A stretch of DNA of 64,000 bases from Syntrophus gentianae (lineage in GTDB: Bacteria > Desulfobacterota > Syntrophia > Syntrophales > Syntrophaceae): NCBI RefSeq assembly GCF_900109885.1, contig NZ_FOBS01000019.1:1-64000 (forward strand), given 5' to 3'. Positions 1 to 9,258 of the stretch are shown piece after piece (the stretch's first letter is position 1; every line of letters begins with the position of its first letter). Below the pieces are notes generated by a model. That model had not been told where the DNA came from. It saw nothing but the letters and a program-made list of their open reading frames with translations, and searched no databases. Both the position numbers and the translations under genes were made by a program.

Positions 1-290
1 GTCAATCCGGGTACATAAGGATGGCCATTTCTCATGTGGAAGTGTGAAATGTCTCCCCAAGTTCAAAAGGGTACGCTGACGTACCTGTTTGCCGATACGC
101 TCCGAAGAAACCAGTCGGTAGGTAAAGTAAGATTCCCCTGGCGTAGTCGCACTTCCGGTTTTTGTTTGGCGGATAAACATGGAGGCGGTATACAGGAATC
201 GGGCCTCAATGTCAAGTAGCCAATATATTTTATGGCACTACATTGGCGGTTTTGACACCCCTCCATTGATTTTATTGGACTTTTCACCAT
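1..290. other. no supported gene in the first 290 bases
   Basis: Short open frames occur on both strands, but none shows a recognisable domain, a good ribosome-binding site or family-like composition. It may be the decayed 5' part of the HD-GYP gene or other remnant DNA. Confidence 0.4.
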
Positions 291-782
291 CGAAATGCCA
301 AATATCGACGAAAAATGGAGCATCGGTGTTAAAGATGGGTTAAGCCCGGGAAACTGAGCGCCGCAGAGTTCGAAGAGATCAGGAAGCATCCGGTCTATGG
401 CAAAAGAGTCATCGACGCCGCACAGGCCAAGCTTGGAGATATCTCCTTCTTGAAGTTTGCCGGAGAAATGGTTTTATATCATCATGAACAATGGGATGGA
501 AACGGATATCCCACTGGACTCAAAGGGGAAGAAATTCCTCTATCGGGAAGAATCATGGCGATCGCCGATGTCTATGATGCTCTCATATCGGACCGTCCCT
601 ATAAAAAAGGCTTTCCTCATGAAAAGGCTGTAGAAATCATTTTGGCAGGACGCGGTTCTCAATTCGATCCACAGCTCGTCGATGCTTTTGGGGAAATTCA
701 CGCAACATTCAAAGCCATTGCCGAGCAATTTGCTGATGCCGGCATTCATGAATCCCTTCGTTCGAAAATCTGGATAGGATGA
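291..782 (+). pseudogene. HD-GYP domain protein, 5'-truncated and frameshifted remnant
   Basis: The frame open from 333 to 782 encodes the second half of an HD-GYP domain, the cyclic-di-GMP phosphodiesterase fold. It has KPGKLSAAEFEEI, the signature HHEQWDGNGYP, and IMAIADVYDALISDRPYKKG. No start codon lies in that frame upstream. The preceding conserved stretch (IGVKDG) is read in another frame from an ATG at 291, and the two meet near 338-342, as expected after a small deletion or frameshift. The N-terminal metal-binding HD motif is absent from the visible sequence. I therefore call it a broken gene; a sequencing error at the shift would not restore the missing N-terminus. Confidence 0.6.
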
Positions 783-888
783 AATATACGGATTGGCTTC
801 AATCTGATTCGATAAAAGTCCGCACCGACGGGAAATAACTTCTTTATGACTTGAAAAGAAGCGTGAAATCCCGTAAGGGAAGGATGCC

Positions 889-1698
889 ATGAAGATTGAT
901 TTTCACACCCACATTTATCCCGACCGTGTGGCCGCCAAGACGGTTGCCGCGGTCCGTCAACGGGCGGGAGTCGAAGCTTATACGGATGGCACCCTGGAAG
1001 GGCTGAAAAGGTCGATGGCGGCTGCCGGGATCGACCTTTCCGTCGTGGCGGCGGTTGCCACAAGGCCGGAACAGGTCTCATCCATTCAAAAGTGGATGAC
1101 TTCCATCCGGCAACCGGGAATTGAAACGCTGGCCACTCTGCACCCCGCCGCTCCCCAGAATTCCGATCAGATCGAAATGCTGAAACGCGCAGGGTTCCGG
1201 GGGTTTAAACTTCATCCGGATTATCAGGATTTCTTTGTGGATGAATCCCGCATGTATCCTATTTACGAGACGGTCGCGGCAGAAGGGATGTTTATCCTCT
1301 TTCATGCCGGGGTGGATCGGGGACTTCCCCATCCGGTTCACGCAACGCCGAAGCGACTGGCCGCAGTCCATGAGGATATTCCGGAACTCTGCATGATTGT
1401 TGCCCACCTGGGAGGTGAAGAGGCTTACGAAGAAGCAGCGGAACATCTGCTGGGGCGTGATCTCTATATGGATACGTCCTTTGTACTGCGCAAGATGCCT
1501 CGGAAGTTCCTGGAGCGTTTTCTCAAGGAGCATCCGTCAGACCGGTTGCTTTTCGCATCGGACAGTCCCTGGACGGATCAGGGGGAAGAACTTCAATTTC
1601 TTCTGCAGCTGCCCTTTCTGACGGAGAGCGACAAGGGAAAAATCAGCTGTTCCAATGCAGCGCGGTTGCTGGGTTTGGAAACAAGCTCAAGTTGCTGA
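889..1698 (+). CDS. amidohydrolase family protein (TIM-barrel metal-dependent hydrolase)
   Basis: The 269-residue protein begins MKIDFHTHIYPD, the metal-binding H-x-H of amidohydrolase-2 type enzymes. Further family landmarks are GFKLHPDYQ, LFHAGVD, IVAHLGG and FASDSPWTD near residues 105, 140, 175 and 230. These supply the remaining metal ligands and the catalytic Asp of a TIM barrel. The family covers hydrolysis or decarboxylation of small cyclic or acidic substrates, and the substrate cannot be told from sequence. A purine-rich GGGAAGG lies 5-10 bases before the ATG. It stands alone, with an unknown gene converging on it from the opposite strand. Confidence 0.75.
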   Translation: MKIDFHTHIYPDRVAAKTVAAVRQRAGVEAYTDGTLEGLKRSMAAAGIDLSVVAAVATRPEQVSSIQKWMTSIRQPGIETLATLHPAAPQNSDQIEMLKRAGFRGFKLHPDYQDFFVDESRMYPIYETVAAEGMFILFHAGVDRGLPHPVHATPKRLAAVHEDIPELCMIVAHLGGEEAYEEAAEHLLGRDLYMDTSFVLRKMPRKFLERFLKEHPSDRLLFASDSPWTDQGEELQFLLQLPFLTESDKGKISCSNAARLLGLETSSSC

Positions 1699-1730
1699 AG
1701 AAAAGTTCGGATTACAACTCTTTGCAGGAC

Positions 1731-2273
1731 TTACTCAGGAATCCAGCGCCCTTCACTGAAAAAACGAATGTTCCAGGCGCCACCCGAAATCCATTGTGCG
1801 CCACAGACAAGACAGCGGATTTCATTAATGCGGTCACTTTCCGAAATGATTCTCTGAGGTGGCCGGAAATGGGCAAACAGGTCGGGATTGACATCCTGGT
1901 CTTCAAAATAATCCCGGGATAGTTCACATACTTCGTGACCATTCGTACAGGTGACAATCTGCCCCTTGTTTGCCAGTTTCCTGATATTCGGGACGGACTC
2001 TTCCTCTTCATCCGCAGAAAGAGTGGGATACTCGGGAATAACATCTGCGGCAAGGTTCCAAGGCGACGGTTCGGCAACGACACTTTCTTCCTCCACAGAT
2101 TCATAGGGAAGAAATGTTGTTTCTACCAGCGGCGGCGTATCCAGTCGGACCTCGAGCTGACCATTGATAAATCCCACCTTGATCCGCAGATCATACCAGA
2201 CATCCTCTTCGCACTGCCCTTCCAGGAACCGGCTGAAGGATTGCGTGAAAATCCCCAATTCATTAATAAACAT
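1731..2273 (-). CDS. hypothetical protein with C-terminal zinc-ribbon-like cysteines
   Basis: This 180-residue protein is of unknown function. I chose the ATG at 2273, preceded by AGGAT, over an upstream in-frame ATG at 2378, whose extra 35 residues look non-coding. The middle (about residues 75-105) is acidic and proline-rich. The C-terminal third holds VTCTNGHEVC and RCLVCGAQW, two C-x2-4-C/H pairs that could bind a metal. No enzyme family is recognised. It converges with the amidohydrolase gene. Confidence 0.55.
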   Translation of the reverse strand: MFINELGIFTQSFSRFLEGQCEEDVWYDLRIKVGFINGQLEVRLDTPPLVETTFLPYESVEEESVVAEPSPWNLAADVIPEYPTLSADEEEESVPNIRKLANKGQIVTCTNGHEVCELSRDYFEDQDVNPDLFAHFRPPQRIISESDRINEIRCLVCGAQWISGGAWNIRFFSEGRWIPE

Positions 2274-2655
2274 AACGTATCCTAGAATTTTAATATCCCT
2301 GCAGCGACAAAAGGCCGTCAAGTTGAACCGTTGAATATCAGTTCCAGAGACAAAATGCAATCTATCTTCAAACCTCAAACCAACAACGACTTTCAGGAAT
2401 TCTTAATCCCATCAAGGACCGAAAAACAACAGGAAACAGTTTAAAAGCGGATTATTTCGGTTCTCTCCATTTTCAAACTATCCTTTCAATGACTTTTACA
2501 ATTTCTTCAGGTATAATACCACAAAAGCTCCCGGTGATCGCGGTTATGTTACATTTCTACCAGCAGAATTCAGGATCTTTAGAGTGTGAGCTGCTCAGCA
2601 GAGAATCCGTGTAATGTCAACTTAAAAGCAAAATGTTTGAGAAGGGAGAAGCCGT
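2274..2655. other. intergenic region without a gene; holds a probable promoter
   Basis: I see no coding signal here. The region is AT-rich near 2440-2520 and contains a good -10 hexamer, described separately, facing the downstream baeRF-like gene. Confidence 0.4.
2489..2517 (+). promoter_or_regulatory. possible sigma-70 promoter for the baeRF-like gene
   Basis: A perfect TATAAT lies at 2512-2517. A weak -35 (ATGACT, four of six matches) lies 17 bases upstream. It sits about 140 bases before the start codon at 2656. Confidence 0.4.
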
Positions 2656-3798
2656 ATGAATGCATTGTCTAAAGAAGAATTGACAACATTAATGCAGAGG
2701 CGGAATGATTGGTGTGTATCCATGTTTATGCCGACTTTCCGGACCGGTGTGGAAAGCCAGCAGAACTCGATTCGTTTGCGCAACATCGTTCGTCAGGCGG
2801 AAGATGGATTGGCGAATTCGGGTTTGCGCACACAGGAGGTCAAGGAACTTCTCGAACCGGTCCAGGAACTGGTAAACAACATCCTGTTCTGGCGCAACCA
2901 GAGCGATGGGTTGGCCCTCTTTGTGTCCAAGGACGAATTCCATTATTTCTGTCTGCCTTTTTCTTTTGACGAACTTCTTGTCATCACAGACCGATTTCAT
3001 ATGAAGCCGCTTCTTCCACTTTTGCATGGGGACGAACGATTTTATGTCCTTGCGTTAAGCCAGAACAAGACCATCCTTTATGAAGGCACCTCCCAGGCCA
3101 TCAAAGAAATGAGCGTGGATACTCTGCCGAACAGCCTTGCCGAAGCCCTGCAGACGGATAATCCGGAGCGGCAGGTTAAATTCCGGTCGGGAAAGGGCGT
3201 CGGACAAGGCGGAATGATGTCCGGTCACGGCGCCGACATCGAAGATGTCAAGGGGAATCTTCTGCAGTACTTCCAGCGCATTGACAAGGGGCTGCACGAT
3301 CTCCTCAAAGAGGGCAACATACCCCTGATTCTCGCGGGTGTGGAATATCAGTTTCCGATTTACCGGGAAGCGAACAGCTATCCCTTTCTTATGGAAGAGG
3401 GCATTGCCGGCAATCCCAAGGGGGCAAGTCCGGAACAGCTCCACCGTGATGCCTGGGCCATCGTGAAGCCTTATTTGCAGAAGGCTGAAAACGAGGCGCT
3501 CTCACAGTATAACCAATCCCTGGGAACAGGGCTTACATCGGATGTTGTCCAGGAGATCATTCCTGCCGCTTATCATGGGCGGGTGGGGATACTCTTTGTT
3601 GCTCCGGGATATCAGTACTGGGGAATTTATAATCCGGGAGATGATACGGTCCTGCTGGATGAGAAGCAGGAACCGGGGAATGAGGATCTTGCGGACTTTG
3701 CTGCCATTCAAACGTTTATGAATGGGGGAACCGTCTTCGTTGTGGCGCCGGACCTCCTGCCCGGCGGGGCGCGCATGGCGGCCTTGTTCCGCTATTAG
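2656..3798 (+). CDS. baeRF family 3-like protein (bacterial release-factor-1-like fold)
   Basis: The 380-residue soluble protein resembles the bacterial archaeo-eukaryotic release factor-like (baeRF) proteins. The N-terminus has W-C-V-S-x-F-M-P-T-F-R followed by an NxIRLRN segment. A central domain has FYVLALSQNKTILYEG, and the C-terminal domain ends PDLLPGGARMAALFRY. Biochemical roles of this family are poorly defined; a ribosome-linked role is proposed from fold only. GAGAAGGGAGAAG precedes the ATG. The gene stands alone with its own promoter candidate and a strong terminator. Confidence 0.65.
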   Translation: MNALSKEELTTLMQRRNDWCVSMFMPTFRTGVESQQNSIRLRNIVRQAEDGLANSGLRTQEVKELLEPVQELVNNILFWRNQSDGLALFVSKDEFHYFCLPFSFDELLVITDRFHMKPLLPLLHGDERFYVLALSQNKTILYEGTSQAIKEMSVDTLPNSLAEALQTDNPERQVKFRSGKGVGQGGMMSGHGADIEDVKGNLLQYFQRIDKGLHDLLKEGNIPLILAGVEYQFPIYREANSYPFLMEEGIAGNPKGASPEQLHRDAWAIVKPYLQKAENEALSQYNQSLGTGLTSDVVQEIIPAAYHGRVGILFVAPGYQYWGIYNPGDDTVLLDEKQEPGNEDLADFAAIQTFMNGGTVFVVAPDLLPGGARMAALFRY

Positions 3799-3810
3799 AA
3801 ACACCGTGCA

Positions 3811-3844
3811 GAGACCCCGCAGAGATTTATTTCTGCGGGGTCTC
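3811..3844. terminator. 13-bp perfect hairpin terminator between convergent genes
   Basis: GAGACCCCGCAGA (3811-3823) pairs perfectly with TCTGCGGGGTCTC (3832-3844) around an 8-base loop. A weak T-rich tail (TTGTTC) follows on the plus strand. It lies between the stop of the baeRF-like gene and the stop of the convergent exoribonuclease gene, so it may serve both. Confidence 0.8.
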
Positions 3845-3880
3845 TTGTTCTAATTCGAAATCGCGGGCGTTTCCGAGAGG

Positions 3881-4924
3881 CTACAATTCTCCCGGTATCA
3901 GAGGCTCGTCCGCTGTTCCTTCCTGCAACCTTCCCCGATAGAGATACCGTTCCAGAAACCGGTGGAAAGTCGTCCATCCGGTTTCTTCATTCCGGAAATC
4001 ATTAAGATATTCCTGAAAGGCGTTGACTTTGGCATCCAGGTCGTCCACGTAATGGACCATCAGGGCTTCCAGGGTCTTCGGGCGCTTGGGGGAACCGTAT
4101 TCCAGGATGCCGTGGTGACTGAGAATCAGGTGACGGAGTTCCATGGCGAGAGATTCGGGAAAATCGGGAATGCCGGCAATTTTCTGATCAACCATTTCCA
4201 CGCCGATGATGATATGACCGATGAGTCGCCCCTCATCGCTGTACTCAACCAGGCGGTCATAGGAAAATTCCCTGATCTTGCCGATATCGTGGAGAATGCC
4301 ACCCGTCAGCAGCAGATCCCTGTTCACCCCCGGATAATGCGAGGCGATCTGGTCCAATAGCCGGGTGACGGAATGGGTATGCTCCAGCAGACCACCCAGA
4401 TAAATGTGATGGAATCCTTTGGCCGCCGGCGCCCGTTTGAAACGCTCCGCGGTTTCCCGGTCGTCAAAGAAGGCTTTCAGCAGCTTCTTCAGCGGCGGGG
4501 TTTCGATCCGGTCGATGAAGGATTGCAGGTCGCCGAACATGGCTTCGATGTTTCCCCGGGCGGTGGGCAGGTAATCATTGAGAAGAACGTCGGAATCATC
4601 AAGGACCGTCAGGGAGTGGATGGAGAGCTGAAGGGCGTTTTTGAAACTCACCGCCCGGGCGTTGACCTGAACGACATCCCCCTTCCGGAACTGCCGGTCC
4701 CATTCCTGGGCGTTGTCCCAGATCTTTCCATCGACCTGCCCCGTCCTGTCTTTCAGGCGTAAGTTGAGATAGGGGGAACCCTTCTGGGAAAAGGCCAGGT
4801 TCTTCTCCGTGACAAGAAAAGAGTCCGTAACCTTCTCTCCTGATTGAATATCCTTGATATAAACGTTTTTTACTTTCAAAAGGTCCCCCATTACGCTTTT
4901 AAGTGGAACTTTATAAGCCGGCAT
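3881..4924 (-). CDS. 3'-5' exoribonuclease, YhaM-like (OB-fold plus HD domain)
   Basis: The 347-residue protein has an N-terminal OB-fold nucleic-acid-binding domain (about residues 15-100, with FAFSQKGSPYLNLRLKDRTG-like strands). A C-terminal HD phosphohydrolase domain has metal-site histidines in FHHIYLGGLLEHTHSV and the HD pair in GGILHDIGK, with LILSHHG later. This order is that of YhaM/CBF1-type 3'-to-5' exonucleases acting on RNA or single-stranded DNA. I prefer the ATG at 4924 to a TTG two codons upstream. It lies 34 bases downstream of selB on the same strand and is probably co-transcribed with it. Confidence 0.8.
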   Translation of the reverse strand: MPAYKVPLKSVMGDLLKVKNVYIKDIQSGEKVTDSFLVTEKNLAFSQKGSPYLNLRLKDRTGQVDGKIWDNAQEWDRQFRKGDVVQVNARAVSFKNALQLSIHSLTVLDDSDVLLNDYLPTARGNIEAMFGDLQSFIDRIETPPLKKLLKAFFDDRETAERFKRAPAAKGFHHIYLGGLLEHTHSVTRLLDQIASHYPGVNRDLLLTGGILHDIGKIREFSYDRLVEYSDEGRLIGHIIIGVEMVDQKIAGIPDFPESLAMELRHLILSHHGILEYGSPKRPKTLEALMVHYVDDLDAKVNAFQEYLNDFRNEETGWTTFHRFLERYLYRGRLQEGTADEPLIPGEL

Positions 4925-4958
4925 GGTCAAATCGCTATATTTGTGATGTTGTAAAAGA

Positions 4959-6869
4959 TTATTTTTCCCGCAGGAGCCGCTGCTCCCCTGCCCGGATCGT
5001 GAGTTTCGTCAGATCGAAATATTCCATCAGCGGGATGATGAATTTCCGGGACAGTCCCGTCAATTCCCGAAAACTGGCAGGCGTTGCCTTGCCTTCCTTA
5101 AGGAGAAGTTTTTTGTAATTCTCCCGGAGCTTCTGCAGACTCTCCGAATGGAAATAGAGCTCTTCACTGATTTTGACCAGGACGCCGTCCCGGAGCATGA
5201 CATCCATGACCTTGCGCGCCGAATCCTTTTTAGCGGCGTAGTGTTCCATCACTTCCCGCATCGTCGGCGGCGTCAGGCCCGCCTCCAGATAAAGACGATT
5301 CAAGGCCTCCCGCAGTTCCGCCAGGTCTTCCTGGAGCTGAACCGAGTGATCCGCAAGGCGGATGATCTCCCGGTCCAGAACGATTTTTCCCGTCCTTTCC
5401 AGCGCCTGGACGGCAGAGAGGTAAAGCCGCACCGGGACATGACGCCCCAGAACGGAACGCAGTTCTTCCTTGAGGGAGCCTTCCTTCAGTGGATATTTTT
5501 TATGGTATGCGCTTAATTCCTGAAGGATCTTCTGCTGGAGCTCCGAATGGAACGAGGCCGACACAACCGTGAGATTGTCCTTGTCCAGAAGGATGAGGGC
5601 ATGCCGCGAAAGAAGAGCATCCAGAATTTTTTTCAGCTTCGTTGAAGGGATCCCCGTGCGAACGACCAGCAGGGCAAGCGGAACGCCTGCCGGACCGGCC
5701 CGTTCAATGATGGCGATGGTTTTTTCCTCTTCGCTGCCGTGCTGAAGCTGCTCGAAGGACTCCAGGATGGCCGGGTCATTCCGTTTATGTTTCCGCGGCA
5801 GGGGATCCACGACGAGACCGCCGCCCAGCGTGGTGATGGGGGAATAGCTGCGGATGACGAAATGGTCGCCGGCCATGACGACCACCGGTTCCGACGTAAA
5901 GAACTGGGCGTAGGCCTTCTCGCCCGGCCGGAGTTCCTCCTGGTCCATCAGCAGGACTCTGGCCATGGTCTCACTTGTTCCGGTATGGAGCCGCACCAGG
6001 GAGCGGTGCACCAATTTTTTCTTATCGGGCGGGAGGTATTCCAGAAAGGTGTCGACCCGCAGCGTGGTCTTCATGGTATCCGGGTGAACCAGAACCTGCC
6101 CTCTCAAGATGTCCGTCTTCTCCAGTCCCTGCAGATTGATGGCTGTTCTCTGACCGGCTTCCGCCGTCGTCACCGCGGCATTATGGACCTGAAGCCCCCG
6201 CACTTTCGCGGTTACGGTTCCCGGAAGCATCTGTACGGTGTCCGCCACACTGACCTGGCCGGACCGCAACGTCCCGGTCACGACAGTCCCGAATCCACGG
6301 ATGGTGAAAACCCGATCCACAGGGAGCCGGAAAATCCCGGTATCCGGTTCCTCTTCAATTCCGGCGGCCACCCGTTCCAGGGCGGCCAGGAGATCCGGCA
6401 GGCCTTCGCCGGTCTGAGCGGATACGGGGATAACGGGAGCGCCTTCGAGAAACGAGCCTTTCAGAAAATCGGCCAGGTCTTCCTGGATAAGCTCCAGCCA
6501 GTCCCGATCGACGAGATCGATCTTGGTCAGCGCCACGAGTCCCTTGCGGATGTTGAGGAGGGAACAGATCTGCAGATGCTCCCGGGTTTGCGGCATAACG
6601 CCTTCATCGGCGGCAATGACCATCAGGACCATGTCGATGCCCGCAGCCCCGGCCACCATGTTTTTGACGAACCGTTCGTGGCCCGGAACATCAACGACGC
6701 CGCAGACACGGCCGCTGCTGAGGCGCAGAGAGGCAAACCCCAGTTCGATGGTGATGCCCCGCTCCTTCTCCTCCTTGAGTCGGTCGGTATCCACCCCGGT
6801 CAACGCCTTGATAAGCGCCGTCTTTCCGTGATCGACGTGACCGGCCGTGCCCAGAACAATGTGTTTCAT
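4959..6869 (-). CDS. selB: selenocysteine-specific elongation factor SelB
   Basis: This 636-residue GTPase delivers selenocysteyl-tRNA to the ribosome at UGA codons that carry a SECIS hairpin. The G motifs are [11 protein letters not shown] (G1, residues 8-18), [10 protein letters not shown] (switch I), DVPGHERF (G3) and TKIDLVD (G4). EF-Tu-like beta-barrel domains follow ([15 protein letters not shown]). The last 270 residues are SelB-type winged-helix repeats that bind SECIS RNA. Length is normal and the gene is intact. Its presence supports reading the three in-frame UGA codons of the bam genes as selenocysteine. selA, selC and selD are not in the window. Confidence 0.97.
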   Translation of the reverse strand: MKHIVLGTAGHVDHGKTALIKALTGVDTDRLKEEKERGITIELGFASLRLSSGRVCGVVDVPGHERFVKNMVAGAAGIDMVLMVIAADEGVMPQTREHLQICSLLNIRKGLVALTKIDLVDRDWLELIQEDLADFLKGSFLEGAPVIPVSAQTGEGLPDLLAALERVAAGIEEEPDTGIFRLPVDRVFTIRGFGTVVTGTLRSGQVSVADTVQMLPGTVTAKVRGLQVHNAAVTTAEAGQRTAINLQGLEKTDILRGQVLVHPDTMKTTLRVDTFLEYLPPDKKKLVHRSLVRLHTGTSETMARVLLMDQEELRPGEKAYAQFFTSEPVVVMAGDHFVIRSYSPITTLGGGLVVDPLPRKHKRNDPAILESFEQLQHGSEEEKTIAIIERAGPAGVPLALLVVRTGIPSTKLKKILDALLSRHALILLDKDNLTVVSASFHSELQQKILQELSAYHKKYPLKEGSLKEELRSVLGRHVPVRLYLSAVQALERTGKIVLDREIIRLADHSVQLQEDLAELREALNRLYLEAGLTPPTMREVMEHYAAKKDSARKVMDVMLRDGVLVKISEELYFHSESLQKLRENYKKLLLKEGKATPASFRELTGLSRKFIIPLMEYFDLTKLTIRAGEQRLLREK

Positions 6870-7174
6870 TGAATTTTCGTACCTTTACTGTTTCCCGACG
6901 AAGGAATCTCGCTGTTGAAAAAAATTATTCGGAAAGCGTCTCCAGGAAAAATCCTTCTTAACAAAGTCCCATCATTTTCACAACGGATAAAAGCATTCCC
7001 ATCCCTCTCCGGAATTTCAGGAGTATTCGTCCTTTCAATTTCCCCTATAAACCAAAGAAAGATTTTCCTGGTCTCCGGCAAGGCCCTGCTTTCCCTTTCT
7101 CTTCATCCTTGCTATAAAAGCCTTTCTTCGCTAAGATTAAAAAATATTGAAAATTGAAGGAGATTCCATACTCG
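6870..7174. other. intergenic region upstream of divergent selB and ttcA-like genes
   Basis: I looked for selA and for a long-armed tRNA-Sec gene here and found neither. The stretch must hold the two divergent promoters, but no hexamer pair stands out. Confidence 0.35.
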
Positions 7175-7984
7175 GTGCCGGAAGTAAAGAGAACAAAACT
7201 GTTTTATCACCTCAAAAAATGGCTTGAAAAGGCCGTGATGGATTACCGGATGATTGAGGAGGGAGACCGGGTCCTCGTCGGCGTATCCGGTGGGGCGGAC
7301 AGTCTGGCCCTGCTGGATCTGCTCAATACGCCCATGGTTTTTGTCCCGGAATTTTCCCTTGTCGCCGTCTATGTCGACCCGGGATTTGAACCGGATTCGG
7401 CGGGTTATGATCGACTGGAAAGATATTTAAAAACGGAGGGGTACGATTATGTCCTGGAGAAGACGGATATCGGTCCCCTCTCCCACAGCGATTACAACAA
7501 AAAGAATCCCTGTTTCCTCTGTTCACGACTGCGGAGGAAACGGCTTTTCGAGATTGCCGGGGAGAAAGGCTGCAACCGGGTCGCTCTGGCCCATCACCAG
7601 GATGATCTCATTGAAACACTGCTGATCAACATGTTTTATGGCCGGGAAATCAGCACCATGATGCCCGATCAGCCCATTTTCGGCGGATCAATGCACATTA
7701 TCCGCCCCCTTGCCTATCTCCGGGAGGAACTGATCAAGAAATACAGCCGGGAGCGGGAATTCCCGATCATCGAATCTTCCTGCCCCACCGGCCCCGTTTC
7801 CCGCAGACGCTACATCAAAGACCTGCTGAATCAACTGGAGCGGGACAACAAGGACATTCGTGCCAATCTTTTCAAGGCGATGAGTCACGTCAAGATGGAT
7901 TATCTGCCCGTTCTCCCTGCCTTACGGCAACCGGTTTCAGGAAAAAGGGAAATGGCGCTTACAGACTGCGGCATGGATCGATAA
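7175..7984 (+). CDS. TtcA-like tRNA 2-thiolation enzyme (PP-loop ATPase)
   Basis: The 269-residue protein has the PP-loop motif VGVSGGADSLALL (about residues 35-47). It also has NPCFLCSRLRRKRLFEIA with a C-x2-C pair, ALAHHQDDLIETLLIN, and a third cysteine in ESSCPTGPVSRR. Three cysteines in this order are typical of TtcA-type enzymes, which use a [4Fe-4S] cluster to thiolate tRNA cytidine 32. I chose GTG at 7175, about 12 bases after AAGGAG; an in-frame TTG at 7154 would place that ribosome-binding site inside the gene. It is divergent from selB and followed by smpB. Confidence 0.75.
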   Translation: MPEVKRTKLFYHLKKWLEKAVMDYRMIEEGDRVLVGVSGGADSLALLDLLNTPMVFVPEFSLVAVYVDPGFEPDSAGYDRLERYLKTEGYDYVLEKTDIGPLSHSDYNKKNPCFLCSRLRRKRLFEIAGEKGCNRVALAHHQDDLIETLLINMFYGREISTMMPDQPIFGGSMHIIRPLAYLREELIKKYSREREFPIIESSCPTGPVSRRRYIKDLLNQLERDNKDIRANLFKAMSHVKMDYLPVLPALRQPVSGKREMALTDCGMDR

Positions 7985-8069
7985 AGGAATTGACCTTATC
8001 CGGCTTCAGGAAAAACAAGCCGGCAAAAGAAATAAAAAGGGTTTATAAAAACCCGAAGGTGAAAGCGAA

Positions 8070-8543
8070 GTGGCAAAGAAGGACAAGTCAGAAAAAATCA
8101 TCTGCACGAACAAAACGGCCAGGATCAATTATTTTATTGAGGATACCTATGAAGCCGGGATTGTGCTGGTGGGAACGGAAGTGAAAGCCCTGCGGGACGG
8201 CAAGGGAAATCTGAAAGACAGCTATATCTCCGTAAAGAATGAGGAAATATTTCTTTACGGAATGCATATCGGCTTCTATTCCCATGGCAATCGGCTGAAT
8301 CACGAACCGGAACGGGTGCGCAAGCTGCTCATGCATAAACGGGAAATCAAGCGGCTTTACGGGAAATCGCGGGAAAAGGGATTTACCTTGATTCCCTTGA
8401 AAGTTTACTTCAAAGACAGCCGGATCAAGGTGGAAATCGGAGTCGGCCGGGGAAAGAAACTCTACGATAAAAGAGAGGACATCAAGTTGAAGGAGGATCA
8501 ACGGGCCATGGAGCGCGGCTTGCGGAGCCGCAGCAGGGAATAG
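8070..8543 (+). CDS. smpB: SsrA-binding protein SmpB
   Basis: The 157-residue protein binds tmRNA and brings it to stalled ribosomes. Family landmarks are [21 protein letters not shown]-type strands near the N-terminus and [15 protein letters not shown]. Then come [16 protein letters not shown] and the basic C-terminal tail [13 protein letters not shown]. The start is GTG at 8070, preceded by GAAGGTG. It lies directly upstream of ssrA, its functional partner. Confidence 0.97.
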   Translation: MAKKDKSEKIICTNKTARINYFIEDTYEAGIVLVGTEVKALRDGKGNLKDSYISVKNEEIFLYGMHIGFYSHGNRLNHEPERVRKLLMHKREIKRLYGKSREKGFTLIPLKVYFKDSRIKVEIGVGRGKKLYDKREDIKLKEDQRAMERGLRSRSRE

Positions 8544-8586
8544 TGAGGATGAGAATTGGTTAATCATATCCGCCAACAAAGAGTTC

Positions 8587-8618
8587 TTGACTTATGACAT
8601 CGACAGCATTATTATAAT
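8587..8618 (+). promoter_or_regulatory. sigma-70 promoter of ssrA
   Basis: TTGACT (8587-8592) and TATTAT (8610-8615, overlapping TATAAT at 8613-8618) are separated by 17 bases. They lie about 50 bases before the tmRNA 5' end. Confidence 0.6.
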
Positions 8619-8668
8619 AAAAAATTAAGATTCCTTACGAATAATCTGTTCTTTGAAAGAAAATATAT

Positions 8669-9025
8669 GGGGGCGTCACGGTTTCGACGGGGATAGTTGA
8701 AGCTGTAGAAGCGTATCGAGGTTCCTACAGGCCTCGTTAAACAGGTAGGAAAACAATACTCGCAAACGACTACGAGTACGCTTTAGCCGCTTAGGCGGCT
8801 AACGTTCTTTCTGGTTTCGACTGCCGGATCAGAGAGGGCGTCATTTCAGGCAGGATAGTCCTTACCTTCTCCTGTGGGGAAAAGGGCGAAATTTAACACG
8901 GGATAGCAAACTGTTAAGCCTGCCTTTGGGCGTTTCGGGTTGCGAAATACAAAACAAAGGATACATACGTAGAAACTGCAGTGGAATGTTTTCGGACGCG
9001 GGTTCGACTCCCGCCGCCTCCACCA
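8669..9025 (+). ncRNA. ssrA: transfer-messenger RNA (tmRNA)
   Basis: The 5' end GGGGGCGTCACGGTTTCGAC and the 3' end GGTTCGACTCCCGCCGCCTCCACCA form the tRNA-like domain. GGGGGCG (8669-8675) pairs with CGCCTCC (9015-9021), leaving A plus CCA. The resume codon GCA at 8762 opens the tag reading frame, encoding ANDYEYALAA, and a TAG stop follows at 8792. It is a one-piece tmRNA of about 357 bases. With SmpB it rescues stalled ribosomes and marks the product for proteolysis. Confidence 0.96.
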
Positions 9026-9051
9026 AATTTGTTTGTAATATTGACTACTAG

Positions 9052-9109
9052 GGCTTCTGTTTGTGACTTGCAAATGACTTGCAAGATCAACTACAGAAGC
9101 CTTTTTTTT
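9052..9109 (+). terminator. terminator downstream of ssrA
   Basis: GGCTTCTGT (9052-9060) pairs with ACAGAAGCC (9093-9101) and is followed at once by eight T residues. The 32-base loop contains two copies of ACTTGCAA, which can form an inner palindrome. Confidence 0.7.
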
Positions 9110-9120
9110 AAGAAGATTTG

Positions 9121-9258
9121 TCAATTTTGCCTGTGATCTTTAGCATACCGCATCGTTATCTCCGGTCGGATATGCCCAAACGGCTGCCTAACAATATCCA
9201 TGTCAACACCCGCATCCGGAAGTTGACATCCGAGCAAATGGCTGTGACTGCGGTTGAA
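9121..9258 (-). pseudogene. tyrosine recombinase (integrase) C-terminal remnant next to ssrA
   Basis: The minus strand encodes HSHLLGCQLPDAGVDMDIV followed by RQPFGHIRPEITMRYAKDH. This is clearly the C-terminal catalytic segment of a tyrosine recombinase, with the H-x-x-(R/G) region, GH and the Tyr nucleophile in MRYA. Residues upstream (to 9357) no longer resemble the family, so only about 45 residues survive. It ends about 95 bases from the 3' end of ssrA, a common attachment site, and points to a lost genomic island or prophage. Confidence 0.7.

Noticed and set aside
34-219. 61-codon open frame at the window start
   Set aside because: No recognisable domain or ribosome-binding site.
889-1922. 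Readthrough of the UGA ending the amidohydrolase gene
   Set aside because: The sequence after the stop has no conserved character and the protein is already of normal length.
5739-6872. 377-codon open frame antisense to selB
   Set aside because: SelB is unmistakable on the other strand and the antisense product has histidine- and arginine-rich shadow composition.
6870-7174. selC (tRNA-Sec) next to selB
   Set aside because: No cloverleaf with a long variable arm or CCA end could be drawn.
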